A stretch of DNA of 64,000 nucleotides from an uncultured Lacticaseibacillus sp. (GCA_934370925.1 CAKRNG010000001.1:1-64000); one strand, 5' to 3'. Shown: positions 25,975 to 34,942, counted from the first letter of the stretch. The notes: generated by a model not told the origin, from the sequence alone. Translations and numbers: made by a program.

Positions 25975-26551
25975 TGTAGGAAACGGGCGGTTTAAAAATG
26001 TCGGTTTTCCTACATCTTTTGCCATCTTTTGATAACTCCATCTTTTGATAACATGAATCACATCAACCTAGGAGGTCAATGATGTGAGAAATGATATTCG
26101 TCAAGGAGCGAAAATATTTGTGGATAATAATGTAAAACCAAACTACGCCGCATTAGCCCGGCAATATAATGTGGACTATCGAACTGCCAAACGGGCTTAT
26201 CTGGAAGCTAAAGCAGAATTGACGGTGGCACCCGTTAGTCGTAAATCTCGTCCTAGCCTGCTGGACGACTTCAAAGAAATCATTGAAGCAAAGCTTGAGC
26301 TAAATTGTTCCATCATGTCTATTTTCAAGTTCATTCAAAAACGCGGCTTCACCGGACAGTACACCATCGTTAAAGATTACTGTCGCACATTGAAAGCAGA
26401 ACGCGTGCATATGCCAACCCCATTGCCATTGTTTGCGGCGCTGTACAAAAACATATCTGCATATTCAAAATTTCCGGCATACCGCGACATTCTTTTCAGC
26501 CGCTCCATCCCACAACACAACGCCTTCCCCCAAGCCTATCCGCACTTCTGA
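25975..26551 (+). mobile_element. IS21-family insertion sequence, left-end remnant
   Basis: TGTAGGAAA begins the element, and TTTTCCTACA lies inverted 31 bases later. The repeated unit CCATCTTTTGATAAC appears twice near 26030-26055, the multiple terminal repeats typical of IS21. The istA start follows. Neither istB nor the right end is present before the lacI-type gene at 26581. Confidence 0.8.
26084..26551 (+). pseudogene. istA: Truncated IS21 transposase IstA
   Basis: The 155-codon frame starts with GTG 8 bases after AGGAGG. It holds the IstA N-terminal helix-turn-helix (NYAALARQYNVDYRTAKRAY) and the second HTH up to YTIVKDYCRTLKAERV. Beyond about residue 107 it no longer looks like IstA, and the DDE catalytic domain of a normal 400-residue protein is absent. 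It is non-functional as a transposase, though a DNA-binding fragment could still be made. Confidence 0.82.
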
Positions 26552-26580
26552 CAGGCTTCCGTGTTTCCCTGCCCCAAAAA

Positions 26581-27519
26581 TCACCGCGCAATAAAGTCGG
26601 ATTTAACCAGCTGGTGCCTAATTCCCGGACGAATGGCTTGGTTAAACGCAATATGTCCCAGCGTCTCCAAGTGGTGGTTAATCGTTGGCAAGTGTAGTAG
26701 CTGGCTCGATAACTGGTTTTCTGTCCCCATTACACCGGGCATTTTACCGCTGATTTCTTGGTAGGCAGCGTAGACGCCGGCCGCGATATCGTCTCCATTC
26801 GCCATTACAAAATCGATTTCTGGTGACATCATTGCTAAATATTGCGCCGCCGCGTAACCGTCCTGGCGGGTTGCGACGCCCGCACGGAAACGGCCTTCCG
26901 GAAGTGGCGCGTGGAAAACATACTTGTATGCCGCTAATAGATCGCGCGTTGTTTCGCTGCGCTCTGGCCCCCGTAGCCCCATAATGGCGACATTGCGGTA
27001 GCCACGCTCGTATATCCAGCGCAGTGCAGCCCGATACGTGGAAGTTCGCTCCGAGTAAACCGATGTAATGGGTGCGCTGCCCACATTCTCACACGTGACA
27101 ATTTGACCATACCGAACATACGTCTGCAATTCGTCCAGTGGTAGTTGACGCGAGGTGAAAATCATCCCCGCATACATCTTCTGCTGAAACTCGCGGAGGT
27201 ATTGCCGTTCAATCATTTCATCATAGTTCGTCGGCAGGAGCGTCACTCGGTACCCCGTTGGAAAGGCTGCTTCCGTTATGCCATCCACAATGTGCGCGAA
27301 ATAAGGGTGGTGACTGTTTGGTAGCACCACTCCAACATTACGACTCTGCCCCAGACTTAGGCCACGCGCCATTGCGTTTGGCGTATAGTTCAGTTCCGCC
27401 ATCACCTGTTCAATCTTCGCTCGCGTTGCAGGCGCAACCCGTTCTGGACGGTTAATGACATTCGATACCGTCCCCAAAGAAAAGCCCGTTATTCGCGCCA
27501 CGTCATGAATGGTTGCCAT
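26581..27519 (-). CDS. LacI family transcriptional regulator
   Basis: The 312-residue protein has the LacI helix-turn-helix (ATIHDVARITGFSLGTVSNV) and hinge (YTPNAMARGL) followed by a periplasmic-binding-protein fold for an effector, usually a sugar or phosphosugar. The residues after the HTH turn are SNVINRP. The ATG at 27519 gives MATIHDVAR; a GTG two codons earlier is also possible. A perfect palindrome at 27546-27561 lies 27 bases upstream, which suggests autoregulation. No sugar genes adjoin, so the regulon is elsewhere or was lost with the IS21 event. Confidence 0.92.
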   Translation of the reverse strand: MATIHDVARITGFSLGTVSNVINRPERVAPATRAKIEQVMAELNYTPNAMARGLSLGQSRNVGVVLPNSHHPYFAHIVDGITEAAFPTGYRVTLLPTNYDEMIERQYLREFQQKMYAGMIFTSRQLPLDELQTYVRYGQIVTCENVGSAPITSVYSERTSTYRAALRWIYERGYRNVAIMGLRGPERSETTRDLLAAYKYVFHAPLPEGRFRAGVATRQDGYAAAQYLAMMSPEIDFVMANGDDIAAGVYAAYQEISGKMPGVMGTENQLSSQLLHLPTINHHLETLGHIAFNQAIRPGIRHQLVKSDFIAR

Positions 27520-27545
27520 TTGCACCTACCCCCTCATTACCCGAT

Positions 27546-27561
27546 TATTTCCCGGGAAATA
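27546..27561. promoter_or_regulatory. LacI-type operator
   Basis: TATTTCCCGGGAAATA is a perfect 16-bp palindrome with the central CG that LacI-family proteins require. It is positioned just upstream of the regulator gene. Confidence 0.72.
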
Positions 27562-27698
27562 TTGATTGAAAATACTGATTTACCTATCGTGACATTAAGA
27601 ACACTTCTGAATTGTTGACGCTTTCTATCATAGCACAGCCTCACGTGTCAGCGGTTACAGACGTGTTTTTTTAATCATGAAATTAACTATCGCAAATT

Positions 27699-27725
27699 AA
27701 AAAGGACCCCTTAACGAGTCCTTTG
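27699..27725 (-). terminator. Terminator after the small basic protein gene
   Basis: AAAGGAC pairs with GTCCTTT; on the minus strand it is followed by TTTTTAATTT. Confidence 0.72.
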
Positions 27726-27789
27726 TTTTTGGCCTGACTTCATTGTTACAAATAGTCTAAAACGTAATGCTACGCTAAACCTGCACGTA

Positions 27790-27924
27790 CTACTTGTTAT
27801 ATAGCTTCGGTCCCTTCCGCATATTCTTACGGTCGTTTTTGGCAACAGTCTTCTGCTGATTATTACCAGCTTGCTTCTTCTGTGCAATCACTGCCTGTAA
27901 CTTTGCCTTCTGTTCACTATTCAA
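27790..27924 (-). CDS. Small basic, polar protein, unknown function
   Basis: The 44-residue product is rich in K, Q and N and ends KNMRKGPKLYNK. It looks soluble and possibly RNA- or DNA-binding. I chose the TTG at 27924 because AGAAAGGAGG lies 10 bases upstream. An ATG at 27978 would add 18 residues and has only AGGTGA directly against it. It has its own terminator at 27699. I do not recognise a family. Confidence 0.6.
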   Translation of the reverse strand: MNSEQKAKLQAVIAQKKQAGNNQQKTVAKNDRKNMRKGPKLYNK

Positions 27925-28019
27925 TGGTGATTGTCCTCCTTTCTGCCCTTTATTTTTAGAATCCGCCGCGCGAATCATTCACCTAATTGTACCGGGTTAA
28001 GCAGTTATACGCAAAACTG

Positions 28020-28200
28020 GAGGCTGCGCCAGAAGACGGGTTGGCCCCGGTATACAAGGTGGTCCCGGCGGAAATTCCGAACTTAGGATTTCTGCTGGGA
28101 CCGTCTTGTATACCGGGGCCAGTCTTCTGGTGCGCGACTGGATGTAACACTTATGGCGCACCCCCGCATTACTTTTTATACCGGGGCCAAACCGTCTTCA
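28020..28200 (+). repeat. Family A palindromic repeat, copy 4, with an extra inverted fragment
   Basis: This is a diverged copy. GAGGCTGCGCCAGAAGACGG opens it, the central hairpin reads GAAATTCC/AGGATTTC, and the second arm has TTGTATACCGGGGCCAGTCT, more symmetric than other copies. The tail is shortened. A further piece, TATACCGGGGCCAAACCGTC (28178-28197), in inverse orientation abuts the reductase gene end. Confidence 0.82.
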
Positions 28201-28231
28201 ACCGTCGTTCTTACACGTCATTTTTTGGTTC

Positions 28232-29566
28232 TCATGGCACAAAATATCCCAAGTCACTCGCCACACTTGGATAAGCTGGCATCCATTTTGCTAAATCCGC
28301 CGCAGTTTGGTGCTCACCAATCATCTGACTGAAGTAGTTGATGAGTTCCTCGGCGTTCGTTGCGTACACAACAGCGCCTACAAGTTCACCCGTTTGCTGA
28401 TGCAGAATGGTGGTCACGCGCGCCTGCTGGTCCTGAATACGGTTGTACGTGTACCATTTACCGACATTTTGCGTCTCAATTCGGTACGTGTCCGTATCTG
28501 CTTCAGCGTCAGAAAGCGAGACGCCCACCTGCGCCAATTCGGGACCCGCGAAGACAATGTGCGGTATTGCTGGATACGTAATTGCGGCATCCTCGCCTAA
28601 AATTTGGCCCGCCACGTAACGTCCCTCTAACCCCGCAACGGGCGTAAGTTTCGGCACCGCCGTATCAGCCGCATCCCCGATTGCATAAATCGTTGGCACA
28701 GCCGTCCGCAAATGTGCGTCCACCTGAATGCCACCACGCGCCGTCGTCACGCCGACCGCAGCCAAGTTGAGGCCATTCGTGTTGGCAGGCCGCCCCATTG
28801 CGGTATAAAGGTGATCAAATTGCACCACCTCATTCGTCGAGGTGGTAGCTGCCACACCTGAGGCCGTCTTTTCTACCGCCGTCACGTTGGTATTCCAGTG
28901 CCAAACAATGCCCTTTTCAGCTAAATCTGCAGCTAACTGCTTCGTATAGCGCTCTGGAAAACCACGTAGGATTCGGTCGTTGTGCTGGAATACATGCACC
29001 TCAACCCCCGCCGCATTTGCAATATTCGCCAACTCGACCGCCACGAAGCCCGCACCGATAAAGCCAATCACGCGGGGCTTCTCAGGAAGATTCAGAAAGT
29101 CGGTGCTCGTCTCCAGCAATTCCTTTTCCGGAATATCTGGCCGAGCCGCGTGCGCACCCGTTGCAATGATAATGGTTGTTGCCGTCATGCGCTGTTCACC
29201 AACCATCAACGTGTGCGCGTCCACGAATTTTCCGTGCGCGTGAATGTGGTCGATGCCCGCGCTTTCCAATCCCTGCGCCGTTCCTGATGGCACACCATCC
29301 GTATACGCGTGCTTAAAGGCCATCATGTCCGCCCAATCGACCGTCACTTGCCCCTTAATTCCCGATTGTGCATAACGCGTCGTTTGCCGTACCGCTTCAA
29401 CGACCCCATATAACATCTTCTTTGGATCGCACCCATTATTCGGACAGGTGCCACCCCACAAATCACCTTCGACGACCAACACACGCTGCTTTGGTGCCAA
29501 CGCATGCGCCGCTGCCAAGCCACCAGGACCCGCGCCAATCACGATTACATCATAGTCAAATGCCAT
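28232..29566 (-). CDS. FAD-dependent disulfide-reductase-like oxidoreductase
   Basis: The 444-residue flavoprotein is of the glutathione reductase fold. GAGPGG at 11-16 binds FAD. The redox pair Cys41/Cys46 sits in GGTCPNNGC. A second Rossmann motif, GAGFVAVELA, lies near residue 172 for NAD(P)H, followed by the FAD motif AIGDAAD and a C-terminal dimer domain. The usual HPTxxE catalytic His-Glu pair at the C-terminus is replaced by YPSVASDL. Thus it is not a standard glutathione or lipoamide reductase. It may act on other low-molecular thiols or metals; function is open. A thiol/osmolyte-type importer follows upstream. Confidence 0.85.
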   Translation of the reverse strand: MAFDYDVIVIGAGPGGLAAAHALAPKQRVLVVEGDLWGGTCPNNGCDPKKMLYGVVEAVRQTTRYAQSGIKGQVTVDWADMMAFKHAYTDGVPSGTAQGLESAGIDHIHAHGKFVDAHTLMVGEQRMTATTIIIATGAHAARPDIPEKELLETSTDFLNLPEKPRVIGFIGAGFVAVELANIANAAGVEVHVFQHNDRILRGFPERYTKQLAADLAEKGIVWHWNTNVTAVEKTASGVAATTSTNEVVQFDHLYTAMGRPANTNGLNLAAVGVTTARGGIQVDAHLRTAVPTIYAIGDAADTAVPKLTPVAGLEGRYVAGQILGEDAAITYPAIPHIVFAGPELAQVGVSLSDAEADTDTYRIETQNVGKWYTYNRIQDQQARVTTILHQQTGELVGAVVYATNAEELINYFSQMIGEHQTAADLAKWMPAYPSVASDLGYFVP

Positions 29567-29600
29567 TGGTCTAACCTCCGTTTTTTGTCAAAGTCTGCTA

Positions 29601-29892
29601 GTTCTACGTTAATGCTCAACTGTCGGACGCCCCACTGCACGCTGTGTTTAGTCGGGCTACACGACCCAGAAGATTCCGGTTAACCCGAAAATGGTGCCGG
29701 GGGAAGTACACCCCCTCTACCATTTTCACGTTAATCCTCATCTTCTACCGGGTCGCTCCGCCCTGTTTTTAGTCGAGTTCCGTGGGGCAACAGTTTCCGC
29801 TTAACCCAGAATTGGCTGCGGTGGTAAACCCACCACCTCCGCCAATTCTACGTTAATGCTCAACTGTCGGGCGCCCCACTGCACTCTGTGTT
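29601..29892 (-). repeat. Family B repeat array (one partial and two full copies)
   Basis: A right-arm fragment (29601-29648) is followed by a copy with tip stem GAAAATGGT/ACCATTTTC (29649-29765) and a copy with tip stem GAATTGG/CCAATTC (29770-29892). The first full copy uses the frame CGACCCAGAAGATTCCGGTT, the second GGGGCAACAGTTTCCGCTTA. The last 40 bases overlap the end of the ABC ATPase gene. Confidence 0.87.
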
Positions 29893-30836
29893 ATTGCTTT
29901 CAACGCCACCTTCGCATCCACAAGGTACGTCTGCTTGTTGACGGTTACGAGAAGGTGCGCGCCTGCTTGTAATTGCGGGAGCACGTCGCCTAGTGCCTGG
30001 TGGGCGGAGACGTGGTGCCCTGCCGGTGTGTCTGGGGTGGCAAGTTCTGCGTCGCCCATCGTTACCACCTGCTTGAGCGGCAACAACAGCGGATCCGCCT
30101 GTGTGGTGCCTGCGAACAGGTCCGCCACGAATTCGGTGGCGGGTGCCAGCCGAATTTCATCTGGCGTGCCGACCTGAAGCAGCTGCCCCGCATCCATCAC
30201 GGCGATTTGGTCCCCCATCTTCAGGGCCTCATTCATATCGTGCGTGACGAAAATGATGGTTTTGTGCAGCTTCTCCTGTAACGCCAACACGAGGTCCTGC
30301 AACTGTCGCCGGGACAAGGGGTCGAGCGCGCTGAAGGGTTCATCCATCAAGATGGTTGGTGGGTCAGCCGCCAGCGCCCGGATGATGCCGATGCGTTGCG
30401 CCTCCCCACCAGATAGCTCGTCCGTTCGCCGGGACATGTAGACATCCGGGTCCAACCCGCACGCCGCAAGCAGTTCCTTCGTGCGTGCCGCCACCTTTTC
30501 TGCCGGAACGTGCTGCATCTCTGGAATCACGGCAATGTTCTGCGCCACCGTCATGTTGGGGAAAAGCGCAATCTGTTGCAACACGTACCCAATTTGCCAG
30601 CGCAACTGCCGGACGTTATACGCTGACAACGGCTTGCCGTCGAACGTAATCGTGCCCGCGTCTGGGCGTACCAGCGCGTTCACCATCTTCAGGGTGGTGG
30701 TTTTCCCACTGCCTGAGCGTCCCACCAGCACAAAAATCTGGTTCCGCGGAATCGTGAGGGTTAAATCTGGAATGACCGTGGTGCCCGCAAACTGCTTCTG
30801 CACATGCGTGAACGTCACCATTGCTTCATCTGTCAT
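29853..30836 (-). CDS. ABC transporter ATP-binding protein, OpuCA/EgtV type
   Basis: This cytoplasmic ATPase of a quaternary amine or related solute importer has 327 residues. Walker A GRSGSGKTT is at 39-47, the Q-loop has LQQIALFPNMTV, the signature is LSGGEAQR near 142, Walker B is ILMDEPFSALDP, and the H-loop is FVTHDMNEALKMGD. The C-terminal part is much shorter than the two CBS domains of OpuCA. The last 13 residues (ITQSAVGRPTVEH) and the stop are encoded by a family B repeat. Its start overlaps the permease gene by 11 bases. Confidence 0.9.
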   Translation of the reverse strand: MTDEAMVTFTHVQKQFAGTTVIPDLTLTIPRNQIFVLVGRSGSGKTTTLKMVNALVRPDAGTITFDGKPLSAYNVRQLRWQIGYVLQQIALFPNMTVAQNIAVIPEMQHVPAEKVAARTKELLAACGLDPDVYMSRRTDELSGGEAQRIGIIRALAADPPTILMDEPFSALDPLSRRQLQDLVLALQEKLHKTIIFVTHDMNEALKMGDQIAVMDAGQLLQVGTPDEIRLAPATEFVADLFAGTTQADPLLLPLKQVVTMGDAELATPDTPAGHHVSAHQALGDVLPQLQAGAHLLVTVNKQTYLVDAKVALKAITQSAVGRPTVEH

Positions 30837-32370
30837 TCGAATCCCCCCCCTTCAACAAGTGGTGCTTCACCAAATACTGGTGCGCCACATGGGCCGCCGA
30901 CTGTTTCTTCACGTTGACCGCATAGTTCATTTCCTGCATGTCTTGCGCAGAGATTTTACCGGCCAGCTTGTTCAAACTCGCCACAATCTGCGGGTGCTTC
31001 TTCGCAAAGGCCGTCCGCATCAGGGGCGCGCCACGATAGGAAGGAAATTGATGCTTATCGTCTTCGAGCGCCAGTAGCTTGTACTGCACCAGCTCGCTAT
31101 CGGTCGAGTACGCATCCACCACGTTCACGCGGCCATCCCGAATTGCGGTGTAGCGGAGCGCTGGTTCAAGCGTCTTGTACCGCAGCGTCAGCCCGTACGT
31201 GTTCTTGATACCTGGGTAACCATCCGGGCGGTCCGTGAATTCAAGCGAAAAGCCCGCCGTTAAGTCGGCACTGTGCGCCCGCAAATCACTAATCGTCTTC
31301 ACGTGGTTGGCGTCAGCCCACGCCTTGGGAACCGCCAGCGCGTACGTGTTCTCATACGCCATTGGGGAAAGGTAGGTCATATCTGCTTGCTTCCCCAGCA
31401 ACTGCCGCGCCAACTGGTACGTCTGCTTTGCCGTGCGCTTCTCATCCGCCTGCTTCGCCGGTACCCGCACCAGCGTCTCCAGTACCGTTCCCGTGAACTC
31501 TGGGTAGATATCCACGTTGCCCTTCTTCAGCGCCGAATACAGGAATGTGGTTTTCCCAAAGTTGGACTTCAACTGCACCTTCACCCGCGGATTATCCTGC
31601 TCAATCAGTTCCTTGTACATGTTGATCAAAATATCGGGTTCCGACCCCAGCTTCCCAGCAATCGTCACCGTCTCCGTCTGGGTGGCGAAGCGAACGGCCG
31701 CCACGCCACCACTCACGAGCATGATGAGCGCCGCCAATCCCGCCGCCCACTGCCAGCGGTGCCGCGCAAGCCAACCAACCACCAGATTCAGCCCCACCGC
31801 AAGCAGTGCCGCTGTAGTTGCACCGATGATAATGAGACTGGTATTATTGCGGTCAATCCCAAGCAGAATGAACGACCCCAGCCCGCCAGCACCAATCAGT
31901 GCAGCGAGTGTTGCCGTCCCAATAATCAGGACCAGTGCCGTGCGAATTCCGCCAATGATGGTGGGCGCAGCGAGTGGCAACTGCACCTTCACCAGCTTCC
32001 GCCACCGGTTCATCCCGAACGCATCGGCCGCCTCAAGTAGCGATGGTTCAATCCCCGTCAAACCTAGGTACGTATTCTGAAAAATCGGTAGTAACGCGTA
32101 CACCACCAGCGCAATAATCGCGGGCACCGTCCCAATCCCAACGAGTGGAATCAGCAGTCCCAGTAGCGCCAGCGACGGAATGGTCTGCAAAACGCCCGTG
32201 AACTGGAGCAAAAACCCCGACACACGCGTGTGACTCACGCCCCAATACGCAAGCGGCATAGCAATAATCATGGCAATCAGTAACGCAATGAGCGAAATCT
32301 CCAGGTGTTGCACGAGCGCCTGAACGAGATCATCGCGCCGTTCCATAAATGTTTGAATTAAATCCCGCAA
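30826..32370 (-). CDS. Fused permease and substrate-binding protein, OpuC/EgtU type
   Basis: The 514-residue protein joins an ABC permease with about six helices (about 1-220, EAA loop EPSLLEAADAFGMNRWRKL) to an extracellular OpuAC-like binding domain (about 230-510, starting TVTIAGKLGSEPDIL). Such fusions import glycine betaine, carnitine, choline or, in the EgtUV group, ergothioneine. Sequence alone does not decide. The TTG at 32370 is chosen because GAGGGGGAG lies 6 bases upstream; the frame runs on to 32421 through the leader. It is the first gene of the pair. Confidence 0.88.
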   Translation of the reverse strand: MRDLIQTFMERRDDLVQALVQHLEISLIALLIAMIIAMPLAYWGVSHTRVSGFLLQFTGVLQTIPSLALLGLLIPLVGIGTVPAIIALVVYALLPIFQNTYLGLTGIEPSLLEAADAFGMNRWRKLVKVQLPLAAPTIIGGIRTALVLIIGTATLAALIGAGGLGSFILLGIDRNNTSLIIIGATTAALLAVGLNLVVGWLARHRWQWAAGLAALIMLVSGGVAAVRFATQTETVTIAGKLGSEPDILINMYKELIEQDNPRVKVQLKSNFGKTTFLYSALKKGNVDIYPEFTGTVLETLVRVPAKQADEKRTAKQTYQLARQLLGKQADMTYLSPMAYENTYALAVPKAWADANHVKTISDLRAHSADLTAGFSLEFTDRPDGYPGIKNTYGLTLRYKTLEPALRYTAIRDGRVNVVDAYSTDSELVQYKLLALEDDKHQFPSYRGAPLMRTAFAKKHPQIVASLNKLAGKISAQDMQEMNYAVNVKKQSAAHVAHQYLVKHHLLKGGDSNDR

Positions 32371-32395
32371 CTGAATCTCCCCCTCACCAGCGGAT

Positions 32396-32494
32396 AAAAA
32401 AAGGCCCCGTTTCGGTCGCACTTATGCACCTCAGAAGCCTTCACTGAACGAATCCCCCAAGCATTGCTTCTCGCTTACGCTTTTCTTTCGTTCA
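32396..32494 (-). promoter_or_regulatory. Structured leader with terminator before the importer operon
   Basis: On the minus strand an 8-bp helix, TGAACGAA (32487-32494, read down) with TTCGTTCA, encloses an AAGC/GCTT hairpin and other short pairings. It is followed by a terminator. There AAGGC (32437-32441) pairs with GCCTT, enclosing GGTGCA-TAAG-TGCgACC, and ends in seven T at 32396-32402. The gene start lies 26 bases further. This looks like an attenuator or riboswitch. I cannot match it to a known class. Confidence 0.55.
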
Positions 32495-32578
32495 TCCTTA
32501 TATTTAATTATCTCAAGTTCACGGCGTAAATAAAACCGGACAAACGTTCGTAAACGTCAGGGTGAGTAATTTATATTG

Positions 32579-33661
32579 TTAGTAGATAATTAACTTTTTC
32601 TCGACAATCTGCCTCGTTACCAGATTTATAGCAATTACCAGTAAAATATCAATGCCAACTGCCTTCAATAATGTCCCAACATAGTCTAGCTTACTATAAG
32701 AATGCATCAGCCCCAGTTGACTGAATGGGTTCAACACAAACCACGTTCCAGTTTGTGTCGAACTAAATAATGTACTCCCTATCACTAGCAGTGCAATTAT
32801 GGCGAAAGTCGCAACAAAGCGGTCATGAATCATCAATCCCACTCCCTTTATGATAGCCAAAAGTAATCCCAGCCATGCCAACACAAGCACTAGATTCAGC
32901 ACCGATAATTCACCACGTGTCATCAACGTCCGCCCCTCAACTAAGACCGGGTAACGCCAGCCGTCAAAGTTATGTGAACTCATACCTGAAACCAATCCCG
33001 TTACGATGAAAATGTACCCCAAATTAGCAAAACCAATGAATCCCGCCAATTTATTTTTATTACTCAACAGCTGCTTTCTTTTCTGGGGTAAACAATATCG
33101 TAATCGCCAGCTATTATCCGACCAATCACGTGTGTACAAACTGACTGTACTAAAAACAATCAGCACGAGTAAAAACACAATTCCAAATACATTTTGAACA
33201 CTTAGCCAAAACGCACCCGCACTAAGCTGGGGAGTGCCTTCATCTGCACGTAACTGTTTAGCAATAAGATACTGATCTCGTTTAACATTTAGCGCAACTG
33301 TTTGCTTCGTTTGTACCGTCAAAAGATTCACATGATTCAAGGCCCCTTTTTCATAGGCTAAACGCGTCTGAGCTAAATTTTTCGCATTCGTTTTAAAAGC
33401 AACCGCGTAACGTGTCAAACGTTGTCGTTGTGCACGAATAATTTTTATTTCACGATGATTCACCCGTCTATGTTTCGCCAGTGTACGTAGTGTCTCTTGC
33501 AGTGACGAATCTTCATTAAAAAGGCGATTCACTTCTTGGGTTATTTGCGCTTGTTTTTGTTGCACCGCGCTGTGATAAGCAATAAAAGCAGTCAAAATAA
33601 CAATTGGTAAAACAAGCCAATTAACCCACTGCTTTCGCCAAATATAAAAATCCCAACGCAT
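32579..33661 (-). CDS. ABC-2-type membrane protein, second permease
   Basis: The 360-residue protein has one N-terminal helix (about 15-30), a 120-residue charged, helical outer domain and then about five helices. This layout fits ABC-2 export permeases with a large first extracytoplasmic loop. The gene is clearly AT-richer than the housekeeping genes around it. It is the last of four tightly packed genes (12 bp after the previous one) and probably pairs with the 419-residue permease. The transported substrate is unknown; peptides or surface components are plausible from context. Confidence 0.72.
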   Translation of the reverse strand: MRWDFYIWRKQWVNWLVLPIVILTAFIAYHSAVQQKQAQITQEVNRLFNEDSSLQETLRTLAKHRRVNHREIKIIRAQRQRLTRYAVAFKTNAKNLAQTRLAYEKGALNHVNLLTVQTKQTVALNVKRDQYLIAKQLRADEGTPQLSAGAFWLSVQNVFGIVFLLVLIVFSTVSLYTRDWSDNSWRLRYCLPQKRKQLLSNKNKLAGFIGFANLGYIFIVTGLVSGMSSHNFDGWRYPVLVEGRTLMTRGELSVLNLVLVLAWLGLLLAIIKGVGLMIHDRFVATFAIIALLVIGSTLFSSTQTGTWFVLNPFSQLGLMHSYSKLDYVGTLLKAVGIDILLVIAINLVTRQIVEKKLIIY

Positions 33662-33673
33662 TATCGTCCCCCC

Positions 33674-34933
33674 TTAAAGTAGTCGATTTCGCCGATGCGT
33701 CAGCCACACTAACCCTACATAAAAAATTATGCTCGTTCCCATTAACAAACCCACCGCTCGCATAAAAAGCGAATCAGTTGCCCCATAAAGACTCGCAACC
33801 GTTGCGCCATTATAATAACTCAAGTTTTCAAAACTCATACTCATCATTAATCGCGCTGTCATTTCATCGTTACCACCATACATGTCCAAAGATGTTAAAA
33901 TTGCCTGACTCGCCTGCAAATAATCAGTTCCGAAGATGACGCGACTTGCTTGCATATACGTTGTTGGAAGCCAGAGTGCAAGCACATGATTGGTAAATAA
34001 TGCAGGTACCTGTGACACCATTGCTTGTCCTAAGAAAAGCCAGTATGTTCCAAGTGCAATTATTTCCTTCGCAATAAGCGTTCTAACACCTCTGAATAAG
34101 ACAATCACCAACCGAATTCCTAAGTACATCACCATGCAGGCACACATATAAAGCAGCAGTGCCATTGCCACAACCTGATAAGCGCCCATTAGGTGAATCG
34201 TGGCACCTGTTCGTGTGATAATCGGATAATTGGTAGCGGTACTGCCACCTAATACATGTGCCGTTAGATAAGCACTCGTGAAGATAGCAAAAATGAAAAT
34301 GAGTAAATCACAAAAGAAAACTAGTGTTTGTACACCAATTAACTGTGATTTCTTTGCAGGTAACAACGTAAGCATCTGGCGGCGATTATCAAAGAGCACC
34401 CTCAAGTCTTCCCACATAAGCATGAATGTTACCAAGAACACGCCTGCAATTGAGGTTAGAACCGGTAAGAGACTCACCATAAACGGCCAATCCCTGACGC
34501 CATAACGCGCAGAACTTAGCTTTCCACCTTGATTGGTTAAACGCTTAGCCAATCGGTTCCGCATCAAAAGGGTACTAGTTAAACTAATATTCCCAAAGCG
34601 ATTGGTGACTAATAGGCTAGAACCAGCAACACCAAAACTCCCCTTCAAAGCAGCACTTGTTAAAACTGCTTCACGCTGTACTTGCGCACTATCTGCTTGC
34701 TTGGTTAGCTTGGGTAATCGTTCCAAACCTACTTTTGCCAACGTCTTTTCTTTAACGCCTGCAATTAATACTTTGTTCTTCGTGAATGCGCCAACTGCTA
34801 CTCGATTTTCATCGTTTGTTTGCTTCTGGCACACAAACCACATCCCCACGGTGGTTGCCAGAACCAGTACGAGGATAATCCATCGACTCCTGGTTCGCCA
34901 ATGACTTATAAAGATAAACTTGAACGCCGCCAT
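33674..34933 (-). CDS. ABC-2-type membrane protein, first permease
   Basis: The 419-residue protein has an N-terminal helix (18-36), an outer domain to about 140 and about six more helices. It ends THRRNRLL. It follows the ATPase gene by 9 bp and is overall similar in plan to the next permease, suggesting a heterodimeric exporter. AT-rich composition marks it as part of the 32.5-37.9 kb island. No specific family motif is visible. Confidence 0.72.
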   Translation of the reverse strand: MAAFKFIFISHWRTRSRWIILVLVLATTVGMWFVCQKQTNDENRVAVGAFTKNKVLIAGVKEKTLAKVGLERLPKLTKQADSAQVQREAVLTSAALKGSFGVAGSSLLVTNRFGNISLTSTLLMRNRLAKRLTNQGGKLSSARYGVRDWPFMVSLLPVLTSIAGVFLVTFMLMWEDLRVLFDNRRQMLTLLPAKKSQLIGVQTLVFFCDLLIFIFAIFTSAYLTAHVLGGSTATNYPIITRTGATIHLMGAYQVVAMALLLYMCACMVMYLGIRLVIVLFRGVRTLIAKEIIALGTYWLFLGQAMVSQVPALFTNHVLALWLPTTYMQASRVIFGTDYLQASQAILTSLDMYGGNDEMTARLMMSMSFENLSYYNGATVASLYGATDSLFMRAVGLLMGTSIIFYVGLVWLTHRRNRLL

Positions 34934-34942
34934 GTCATCCTC

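Noticed and set aside
29601..29892. CRISPR-like array (repeated units between genes)
   Set aside because: Units are about 120 bp palindromes without spacers of constant size, and no cas genes are present. They are family B repeats.
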